Shown here in pieces: positions 49,330-57,632 of a DNA stretch of 64,000 nucleotides. Position 1 is the first letter of the stretch, and each line of letters opens with the position of its first letter. Below the pieces are notes generated by a model. It worked only from the letters and a program-made list of their open reading frames with translations. It made no database searches and was not told where the DNA came from. A program made the position numbers and the translations under genes. Source of the stretch: Saccharomycodes ludwigii (Eukaryota; Ascomycota; Saccharomycetes; Saccharomycodales; Saccharomycodaceae); assembly GCF_020623625.1 (NCBI RefSeq), contig NC_060201.1, positions 558,001 to 622,000 of the forward strand, read 5' to 3'.

Positions 49330-49919
49330 GCTATAATGTTTCTACATTTTACCTGCTTACACAATCAATGTTTATATTTGCAGGTGGGAAATTCGGTGGA
49401 TCACTACGAAAACGCAATAGATGTTTTTCTAATTATTTTTTTTTTTGGAAAAAGTCTATTCACCTAGTCTCTTTTCAGAGCCTTATTTAGGTTCTGTTGG
49501 TTTTTTGATGACCTTTTTGAAATCAAGGGAAAAAAAAAATTTTTTTTTTTTTTTCATGAGGGCCAAATTTCTTTTTTCAAAAAAATTTAGAAAAAAGGAA
49601 GGAGGTTGAGATGTTTGCTGTGTAATAATATTGCATAGCAACCATCCTTCTTGGAAAGCTATTTGAGATTAATACACTAGGTATTCCCTTGAAGGGAGGA
49701 ATTTTTTTTTTTCGGAATGAAAGTCTGGATTTGCGCTGTTATAAGAAATATTTTATCTGGGGAAGTTAGTTTTTCAAACTAAACCCAATGGGATAGACAG
49801 CGGTTTAAAGTTTCGTTTGAGGTAAAGGATTTGTATATTCTTTATACTTCTATTGAGTGCAATTGTAGAAGGAGTGTTTAAATACTACTCTAACCCGATA
49901 CCGATTATCATTGTAGCAT
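49330..49919 (+). ncRNA. RPR1: RNase P RNA (RPR1)
   Basis: RNA subunit of nuclear RNase P, which cleaves tRNA 5' leaders. Conserved region I is AGGTGGGAAATTCGGTGGA (49382-49400). Region IV-like sequence TTGAGTGCAATTGTAG is at 49853-49868, and region V-like AACCCGATACCGATTA at 49892-49907; all closely match S. cerevisiae RPR1 as I recall it. Helix P1 forms between GCTATAATG (49330-49338) and CATTGTAGC (49909-49917). P4 forms between 49390-49397 and 49900-49906 with the universal bulged U (49392). ACCTGC and GCAGGT flank a hairpin before region I. Length is near 590 nt against 369 in S. cerevisiae, with expansions between regions I and IV. Internal runs of T11, T15 and T11 are unexpected for a Pol III gene. 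The ends are approximate. Confidence 0.9.
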
Positions 49920-50442
49920 TTAATTTTATACATACAGTATCTTTTAAATTGAAAATATACATCTTGCATGGGTTTATTGTGACGAAGAAAGGATTTCGTT
50001 GTTGGACTTTGACATACAGATTTTGTTCTGCTTTTGCACTTAGGTGTTTCAAAACTAAGCCTTGAGTAATTATTGTAATTTTAAGCCTGTTAAGCCTTTT
50101 TCTTTTCTTTTTTCTTTTTTCTTTTCTCGTTTGGATTTCAATTTGAATGCAATTAAGATCATCTTTTGTATTCTACATTCAATTCGTGTAGAGTGATTAT
50201 GATGATGTTAGTAAATTGTTATATCTATTAAGATTTTTTTTTTTTTTTTCTTTTCTTTTGTGGTTGTTACAACTTGATAATTTTTTTTTTTTTTTTTTTT
50301 TTTTAATAGTAAACAAACAGATTGATAAACCAAGCTCAATATTTAACCTCTTATAGATAAACAATTTTAAATTATTAAAATAGAAGGATAAGGAAAAAGA
50401 ACGAAAAACGGAAATAAAAAATAAAAAAAAAAAAAAGGAACC
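49918..50442. other. RPR1 3' flank and CDC3 promoter
   Basis: A short T4 follows the RNase P RNA at 49924-49927. Further on are a (TTTTC)n-like tract near 50099-50125 and T-runs near 50227-50240 and 50281-50304. The CDC3 leader is A-rich, with no ATG in the last 60 bases. No gene is supported. Confidence 0.5.
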
Positions 50443-51927
50443 ATGTCTGTTGAAGTTAAAAAAGAGGTGCCAAGTGAAAACCAACTTTTACGTGAAACTA
50501 AAACTAATAATAGTGATGTGTCACACCTTGTTAATAATGGTAATTCCGACGTTTTAACCAATACAGAAAACGCTATTAATATTGAAGGCCAAGTTATACC
50601 ACCACAACCAGAATTGAAAATTATTCGTCGGAAAATTAATGGGTACGTTGGTTTTGCTAACCTACCAAAACAATGGCACAGAAAAAGTATTCGTCGTGGA
50701 TTTTGTTTGAATTTATTGTGCGTTGGTCAGAGGGGGTTGGGTAAATCCACCTTGATCAATACTTTGTTCAACAAAAGATTGTATGATGATGTGAATGATC
50801 CATTTAGTGAAATTGAACTAGAAAAAGATATTGCCAGGAAATTGCAGAACATTTCTATTGATGATGACCCTAATGGTGTTGTTAATACCAATGATAATAA
50901 AGTTGCTATCAAAGCTTTGTCTACGGAAATTGAAGAAAATGGCGTTAAATTGAAATTAACTGTTATTGATACTCCTGGGTTTGGTGATTCCATTGATAAT
51001 TCCGACTCTTGGAAACCTATTGTGAAGGAAATAGACTCCAGGTTTGATCAATACTTGGATGCCGAAAATAGAATTAATAGAACACCGTTGGGTAGTAGAG
51101 AAGATCCCAGGGTCCATGCTTGTTTATATTTTATTGAGCCTACTGTACATGGGTTAAGGTCATTGGATATCGAGTTTTGTACACAAGTGTATTCTAAATG
51201 TAACTTGATTCCCATTATCGCCAAGTCAGATATTCTAACTGATGAAGAAATTGAGCATTTCAAGAAAATTATTATGATCCAATTGAACGAAGCTGGTGTT
51301 GAATTATTCCAGCCCCCAATCTATGAAAAAAGTGATGATATCGAAACGGTAAATTCTACCAAAAACCTTATTGACAAGTATCCATTTGCAGTTACTGCAT
51401 CTATTGATTTGGTTCAGGCTTTGGATGGTAGAGTAGTTAGAGGTCGTGCTTATCCATGGGGTTGCATCGAAATTGATAATGCTTCTCATTCTGATTTCAT
51501 CTATTTAAGTGATTTATTAATTAGGCAATATATGGAAGAATTACGTGAGAAAACAAATAATGTTTTATATGAAAACTATAGATCCAATAAGTTGTTTGCT
51601 TTGGGTATAAAACAAGACAATAGTGTGTTTAGAGAATACGACCCAGCTACCAGATCTATAGAAGAAAGGAAATTACATGAAGCTAAATTAGCCAAACTAG
51701 AATCTGAAATGAAGTCTGTTTTTCAACAAAAGGTTTCAGAAAAGGAGAAAAAATTGCAAAAATCTGAAGCTGAATTATTTGCAAGACATAAGGAGATGAA
51801 GGAAAAATTAACTAAACAATTGAAAGCTTTGGAAGAGAAAAAGAATCAATTAGAACATTCAATGGTTAATGCTGCCTCTGTGTCAGCTTCCTCACAGCCT
51901 ACAAAAAAAAAGGGATTTTTACGTTAG
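50443..51927 (+). CDS. CDC3: septin Cdc3
   Basis: Septin of the bud-neck filament, pairing with Cdc10 and Cdc12. It has 494 residues (520 in S. cerevisiae). The polybasic region and QWHRKSIRRGF precede the P-loop GQRGLGKS at 95-102. G3 DTPGFGD and G4 AKSD follow, and the septin-unique element is present. The C-terminal coiled coil (about 400-475) includes KLAKLESEMKSVFQQKVSEK, and the tail ends KKKGFLR, as in S. cerevisiae Cdc3. The P-loop is closer to the general GTPase consensus than the S. cerevisiae one I recall (GPDGIGKT). It does not sit beside HIF1 in S. cerevisiae. Confidence 0.97.
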   Translation: MSVEVKKEVPSENQLLRETKTNNSDVSHLVNNGNSDVLTNTENAINIEGQVIPPQPELKIIRRKINGYVGFANLPKQWHRKSIRRGFCLNLLCVGQRGLGKSTLINTLFNKRLYDDVNDPFSEIELEKDIARKLQNISIDDDPNGVVNTNDNKVAIKALSTEIEENGVKLKLTVIDTPGFGDSIDNSDSWKPIVKEIDSRFDQYLDAENRINRTPLGSREDPRVHACLYFIEPTVHGLRSLDIEFCTQVYSKCNLIPIIAKSDILTDEEIEHFKKIIMIQLNEAGVELFQPPIYEKSDDIETVNSTKNLIDKYPFAVTASIDLVQALDGRVVRGRAYPWGCIEIDNASHSDFIYLSDLLIRQYMEELREKTNNVLYENYRSNKLFALGIKQDNSVFREYDPATRSIEERKLHEAKLAKLESEMKSVFQQKVSEKEKKLQKSEAELFARHKEMKEKLTKQLKALEEKKNQLEHSMVNAASVSASSQPTKKKGFLR

Positions 51928-52860
51928 GAGAAGAGGCAATATATATATATATATATATAGCATAAATAAGTTTGTATGGTATATTATAGTTGGTTATAAA
52001 ATTATGATATATAGTATTGGAATGAACTAACTAGTTTAGTACGCAAAATACTAAAGTTTGATTGATAAGGCAAATATAGGTGATTTAACTTGAAAGTATT
52101 ATCGAATTCACATATATTGCTTATCAATATTAAGTTATACCAGCCTGTATTAATCAACAAAGGTTTTTATTTATTTTTTTTTTTTTTTTTTTTTTTTTAT
52201 TACCAAGTTTGTATATTATGTTGTATATTATGTGAAGTGGCACACTCTGTATAATAATATACACATTATAGTAAAAAAAAAGAGTTACACACACAGTGTT
52301 TATTTAATTATTAGTAATCTGTAGCAATAACAACGCAATAATATTAATTTTGGATTAAAGTACACTTTCCCCTCGCTTGCTTTTTTTTTTCTCATAGTTA
52401 ATATAAATTAATGAAAAACAAATTAAAAATATCAGCTAAAAAGACGCAATATAAATATATATATATATATTATTATTATGGCGATTATTATAGCGATTAT
52501 TTTGCTGTTACTTAGCGGCGGTTTCTATGCATTTAAAAAAAAAAAATACACTTTTTGAAATGTATGGGAGCCGTTCATTATGGGCAAGTGTTGTTTTATA
52601 ATTCAAATGTCAACTATCAACAACAAAGTATAACTTTGATAAAAACTAAATTAACAGGGTATAAATAGGATTGGAAATGTGAATAAAAAAAATTTTATAA
52701 TTCACTTTTATTTCCCTCTCCTTCTATTTTCCTTTTTTTCTCTCTTTTGTACCTATAACATATATACATATCTACATATCTACATCGCTAAACAAATATC
52801 TAAATTAAGCATCAACTAAAAAAACAAACACCACACACACACACAAACAAGTCACAAAAC
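51928..52860. other. intergenic CDC3 to copper ATPase
   Basis: 933 bp. (TA)n lies at about 51941-51958, a T-run near 52175-52199, (TA)n near 52456-52470, and a tandem GCGATTATTATA pair near 52481-52503. The sequence ATTTTGCTGT at 52499-52508 fits the loose Ace1/Amt1 copper-response consensus. The final 60 bp are an A/C-rich leader with (CA)n. No gene is supported. Confidence 0.5.
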
Positions 52861-55800
52861 ATGGCAAAAAATAATTTGCCATCCTCCCAATTAGTTGAAC
52901 TAAAAATACATATCTCAAATATCCATTGTGATAAATGTAAAACAGCTATCTTAACCAAATTAAAAGAAAATCATAATATTAAAAGTTACATCGTTCCTAC
53001 ATCGTTTACAACTAAAAATGCCACTAACACCCATAAATTGAAAAATATTATTAGAAATGGTAGATTAATTCCAAACTTGTCTTATCCTTCCCATTTTTTA
53101 AAACATTGCACTGGAGGCAAGTCTATCAAGGCTAATACCAGTGTTCTCCCATTTATTTACTCGATTGATATTGTTGAAGATGACTGGTTGAGTATAATTG
53201 GAATGGCAAATCCTGTTTTCTTACAAAATGATAATTTTGTTTTTGAAATCGTCGAGATACTAAGGGAAATTGGATATATTCCAGATAACATTTCTATGGT
53301 ACCTTATGGTCCTGATAATGGAACTGTAGGCACAAATAAAGAGGCTAAAAATAACAAAAATAGTAAGACCAAGACAAACAAAAATTTCGAATTATTTAAT
53401 GAAAAAACTTTTGAAATACCATCGTCACCAAAAGCTGATGAAAACGACAGCGATACTAACAGCGATATTGTTAAAAGCCATTATAAATTTTGTAAAGTCT
53501 GTCAAGATACAATGTTGCCTGTTATGGATAATGTTAACACTGGTGTTGAATCCTATCAACAAAAGACTCAAATGACACATTACAAATTGAAATTTTCTAT
53601 CCAGGGGATGACCTGTTCTAATTGCTCTAAATCTATAGCCAGTGCGCTATCTGAAATGTTTACTGACAAATACGGAAATACTCATAGTTACGAACTGGAC
53701 AAAAAAGTTAAATTATTGGCAATGAATATTAACAGTGTCAATAATTTGGCTGAAATTGAAATTGAAACCAATTTTGGCCTTCAAAATGCTGATAGCAACA
53801 GAAACAATGAGATTATTCAAAACATTGAAACTGTTGTTGAAGATTTAGGTTATCAAGGTCAATTAATGCAAATATATGATTGCGGTACTGCGGAACCAAA
53901 GGGTAATATCGCAGATGGTTCCAATCCCATTGACCAATATAGACTTGTTGCCGCTATTGGTGGCATTACTTGTGCAGCATGTGCAGCAACAATAACTAAT
54001 GTTTGTGCTGAGTTAGATTTCATTAAGGATATTTCTGTTAACATTGTTTCCAAAACAGGAACATTTATATTGAGATTTGCCGCTGATGAACAAGCTGAAA
54101 AATTAAAAGTTTTACAGGAGACAATCGAAGATTGTGGGTTTGATTTTGAAATCTTAACACCAGTCACAAAAATTAAGAAGAGTACAATAGCTGCCACTAC
54201 TGACACCATTGGTAGCAAAGTTTCTGTGCCACGTAGAACTTTTGAAATTGAAATTTCAGGTATTTATTGCTCAAATTGTCCCATCAGGATAATGAATGTT
54301 TTGAAAACACCTGAATATCAAATAAACATATTAGAGTCGGATTTACAAACTTCTACATATTCCAAGAAATGTAAAATTAAATTTGATTACCAGCCACAAA
54401 ATATAGATGGAGCTAAAAATAATGTTACCATTAGAACAATAATATTGGATAAACTATCCAAGGAACTACAGCTAAACGTCAAAGTTGTAGAAAATGAATC
54501 CATTGAAGAACATTTGAATAGGTTAGCAAAATTGGAAACTTATAATATTGGTGTTTACTTATTAATCACTTTTTCTATTGTTATTCCAACGTTCATTTTT
54601 GGCGTTGTTGGGATGTCGTTGTTGGCTAAGACGAATCCGTTTTACAAATGGTTAGAAGAGACATTGCCACATACTAACACAAGTAGAGTTATATGGATTT
54701 TATTTATATTGAGTACTCCTGTCTACTTTTACATTGATAAAATATTTCACATGAAAGCAATTAAAGAGATTTTGATGATTTGGAAATTCGGTGGGAGTAG
54801 CACTTGGAGTAAAAAGTTTTTCAAATTTGGCAGTATGAACTTACTAATGAGCCTTGGTACCTCTGTTTCATATATTGCAAGTTTAGGTTTATTGATAGCA
54901 AACAATGTAACAAAAAAAAATGATGCTGCTAGTAATAAAAGTTCCATGGATACATATTATTTTGACTCTGTTGTTTTTTTGACATTTTTTTTATTAATCG
55001 GTAGATTATTAGAAAGTTTTAGTAAATGCAAAGCGGCAAGCTCAATAAATGAGCTTTCCAAATTTAAATCAGATTCAGCGCTATTAAAATCAACTATGGA
55101 AGAAATTAATCCATTGTATTTAGAAATTGGAGATAAAATCATAGTTAAAAATGGTGAATCTCCACCATTAGATTGTAAGTTGTTGTCATATGATTATACG
55201 GATAAAAACAACAAAGGGGCTACTGCTACTAGTGATGCCAATAATTCCTCTAATTCCATAAATATTACTGACAACGATGCCAATAATGTTGAATTCGATG
55301 AAAGCTGTCTAACAGGAGAATCTACGCCAATAATTCATATCCCGGGTGATGTAATATATGCAGGTACCATAAACATCAGCGGTAAGCCTATTATATTAAC
55401 ACCTATAACAACTATAGAAAAAAATGATTCGCTACTAGATCAAATAATCTCGAGCGTTAGGGACGGACAAATGAATTCTCCTAAAATAGTACAAACTGCA
55501 GACAAAATCACAAGTATATTTGTTCCTCTCATTATTCTGTTGGCCATTTTAACCTGGATTATTTGGATACTTATCACTAAGATTAATAAAAATTTTATAA
55601 TAAACAGCAGTACAAGTTCTGATTCTGATATTTCTACCGGTAATGCTATAGTCTGGTCATTAAATTTTGCAATTAGTGTTTTTGTAATTGCTTGTCCCTG
55701 TGGTATTGGATTAGCTGCTCCGACTGCAATGTTTGTTGGAAGCGGTATTGCCGCAAAAAATGGTATCTTAGTCAAAGGTGGCGGCCATGCTTTTCAACAA

Positions 55801-57102
55801 GGTAGTAAGATCAACGTTGTCTGTTTTGATAAAACAGGCACCTTAACTTTGGGTGGGGGTAAAAATTTCCAAGTTACCAACTATTGTATTGATCCAAAAT
55901 ATGAAGATGAAGTCACTGGTGGTAGCCGCGAAATTGGTGTCAAGGACATTTGGGGAATGATTGATAAGCTAGAATCCAATTCTACGCATCCATTGAGTAT
56001 TGCGATTAGAAATTTTTTGGAGCAAAAGTTGGAAATGGTACAACAAAAGGATAGCGATGGAGAAATGAATCCCAATTATGAATTGCTTGATAGCCAGGAA
56101 ATCCCAGGGTGTGGTTTGATGGGTGTATTTAAAAATAATAGACTTAAAAGTGGTGACACCGGCAATAATAAATTTACGTTGTTGATTGGGAACGAAAAGT
56201 TTATGCACAAGCAGAAAGAGCCCGGGCAAATTACGATAATTAGTGAAAAGCACCAAAAGATGTTGGAAACTTGGAAAACTCAAGGTAAAAGTATAGTAGT
56301 GGTATCAATGTTGCAGCAAATGAAAGGTGCCAATTTTATTACTCCTATACTTTACTTTAGTATAAGAGACACAATTAGACCAGAGGCCAAGTATATAATC
56401 AATCGATTACAAAATAACTTTAAAATTGAAACATGGCTAATATCCGGTGATAATGAAGTAACCACAAAAGCAATAGCAAAAGAGGTGGGTATCCCCGTTG
56501 AAAATGTCATAGCCGGTGTTTTGCCCGAAGAAAAGGCCAAAGCAATAGAAAGTATAAGGAATGGGAGTATTTATACCAAGAAAAGTGCAAATATTGCAAA
56601 GCCCGTAATCTGTATGGTCGGTGATGGTATAAATGATGCGCCAGCATTGTCTATAGCTGATGTTGGTGTGGCAATGGCAACAGGTTCAGATCTAGCAATG
56701 ACCTCAAGTGATTTTGTATTATTATCCACAGATACGAATAGTTCTCGTAATGGAAGTAACGGTAATATGCTATATTCCTTATTGACTTTAATTGAACTTT
56801 CAAGAAAGGTATTCAATAGGGTTAAATTTAATTTTTGTTGGGCATTAGTGTATAATATGATCGGTATTCCTATTGCTGCAGGAGTTTTGTTTCCATATAA
56901 AAAAACTCGACTTTCACCCGTTTGGGCTAGCTGTTGTATGGCATTATCTTCTGTTTCCGTTGTTTTAAGCAGTCTATTATTGAAGCTGTATAAACCTAGA
57001 CGCAAGAAGATTATTAGTAATAAGTTCAAGCGCAGCACCGAGGATAATGAACCTAATGTTGATGATATTGAAATGTTTGAACCAGAAAAGGAAGCGTTTT
57101 AA
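52861..57102 (+). CDS. P1B-type copper-transporting ATPase, CRP1-like, four metal-binding domains
   Basis: 1413 residues, P1B-type heavy-metal pump. Four CxxC metal-binding sites lie N-terminally: CDKC (23-26), CSNC (252-255), CAAC (371-374) and CSNC (470-473). The transport core has a TGES actuator motif, CPC at 945-947 in a membrane helix, DKTGT with the phosphorylated Asp990, and GDGIND. The context IACPCGIGLAAPTAMFVGSG and KGGGHAFQQGSK resembles Candida Crp1/Aspergillus CrpA copper exporters more than Golgi Ccc2 (CPCALGLATPTA) or S. cerevisiae Pca1. Plasma-membrane copper efflux is therefore the likely role, by inference. S. cerevisiae Ccc2 has two N-terminal sites and about 1004 residues. 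A HxN-rich linker inflates the loop near residue 785. Confidence 0.88.
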   Translation: MAKNNLPSSQLVELKIHISNIHCDKCKTAILTKLKENHNIKSYIVPTSFTTKNATNTHKLKNIIRNGRLIPNLSYPSHFLKHCTGGKSIKANTSVLPFIYSIDIVEDDWLSIIGMANPVFLQNDNFVFEIVEILREIGYIPDNISMVPYGPDNGTVGTNKEAKNNKNSKTKTNKNFELFNEKTFEIPSSPKADENDSDTNSDIVKSHYKFCKVCQDTMLPVMDNVNTGVESYQQKTQMTHYKLKFSIQGMTCSNCSKSIASALSEMFTDKYGNTHSYELDKKVKLLAMNINSVNNLAEIEIETNFGLQNADSNRNNEIIQNIETVVEDLGYQGQLMQIYDCGTAEPKGNIADGSNPIDQYRLVAAIGGITCAACAATITNVCAELDFIKDISVNIVSKTGTFILRFAADEQAEKLKVLQETIEDCGFDFEILTPVTKIKKSTIAATTDTIGSKVSVPRRTFEIEISGIYCSNCPIRIMNVLKTPEYQINILESDLQTSTYSKKCKIKFDYQPQNIDGAKNNVTIRTIILDKLSKELQLNVKVVENESIEEHLNRLAKLETYNIGVYLLITFSIVIPTFIFGVVGMSLLAKTNPFYKWLEETLPHTNTSRVIWILFILSTPVYFYIDKIFHMKAIKEILMIWKFGGSSTWSKKFFKFGSMNLLMSLGTSVSYIASLGLLIANNVTKKNDAASNKSSMDTYYFDSVVFLTFFLLIGRLLESFSKCKAASSINELSKFKSDSALLKSTMEEINPLYLEIGDKIIVKNGESPPLDCKLLSYDYTDKNNKGATATSDANNSSNSINITDNDANNVEFDESCLTGESTPIIHIPGDVIYAGTINISGKPIILTPITTIEKNDSLLDQIISSVRDGQMNSPKIVQTADKITSIFVPLIILLAILTWIIWILITKINKNFIINSSTSSDSDISTGNAIVWSLNFAISVFVIACPCGIGLAAPTAMFVGSGIAAKNGILVKGGGHAFQQGSKINVVCFDKTGTLTLGGGKNFQVTNYCIDPKYEDEVTGGSREIGVKDIWGMIDKLESNSTHPLSIAIRNFLEQKLEMVQQKDSDGEMNPNYELLDSQEIPGCGLMGVFKNNRLKSGDTGNNKFTLLIGNEKFMHKQKEPGQITIISEKHQKMLETWKTQGKSIVVVSMLQQMKGANFITPILYFSIRDTIRPEAKYIINRLQNNFKIETWLISGDNEVTTKAIAKEVGIPVENVIAGVLPEEKAKAIESIRNGSIYTKKSANIAKPVICMVGDGINDAPALSIADVGVAMATGSDLAMTSSDFVLLSTDTNSSRNGSNGNMLYSLLTLIELSRKVFNRVKFNFCWALVYNMIGIPIAAGVLFPYKKTRLSPVWASCCMALSSVSVVLSSLLLKLYKPRRKKIISNKFKRSTEDNEPNVDDIEMFEPEKEAF

Positions 57103-57174
57103 TTTTTCTTTTTGTTTATATATACATATGTGTATGTCTGTATACTTTTTTATTCCCATTATAACATTTTACCC

Positions 57175-57213
<39 letters not shown>

Positions 57214-57412
57214 AGCAAGCGCTGCAGACAGACATAAAAATAGATGTAATAATAATCAAAATCAAAATCTTAAAATATATATAAATTTATAACTTACATA
57301 ATAAAATAAAAATAAAAATAAAAATAAAGAATGCTAATGAAAATGATGGTTAAGAACAACCAAGCATTAAATGACGGATCAACTTTTATTGAAACCCTTT
57401 AGAATTAGAAAA

Positions 57413-57448
<36 letters not shown>

Positions 57449-57506
57449 ATTCATAACGTACATTATCATAACCGTGTGTATACGAAGATACATGTATAAA
57501 AACTAA
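57103..57506. other. intergenic, convergent 3' ends of copper ATPase and 41-codon ORF
   Basis: Contains an A-run of about 36 at 57176-57211, an (AAAAT)n tract near 57301-57327, and a T-run of about 24 at 57420-57443. No gene is supported. Confidence 0.5.
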
Positions 57507-57632
57507 TCACATCAACAGAGAAACAGCTTGCTTTGGTTGAGTAGTGTTAACTCTACTTTGAGCACCATCCTTAGCTGGAACAGCTGGGACAAATGGTTGA
57601 GAAACTTCGGAAGATAAAACTAAAAAGGCCAT
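57507..57632 (-). CDS. unrecognised 41-residue small ORF with strong codon bias
   Basis: Starts ATGGCC after the leader AACAATAACA, a good yeast start context, and encodes MAFLVLSSEVSQPFVPAVPA followed by 21 more residues ending SLLM. Nearly every codon is the yeast-optimal one (TCT, TCC, GTT, GCT, CCA, CAA, AAG, GGT, AGA, ACT), as in ribosomal and chaperone genes here. There is no signal peptide, membrane helix, Cys or CAAX box. I do not recognise a family. A TATATATA stretch lies just upstream (57641-57648), and the promoter side contains a CACACCCGCAA motif near 57999. An exon of a longer spliced gene is possible. Confidence 0.65.
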   Translation of the reverse strand: MAFLVLSSEVSQPFVPAVPAKDGAQSRVNTTQPKQAVSLLM

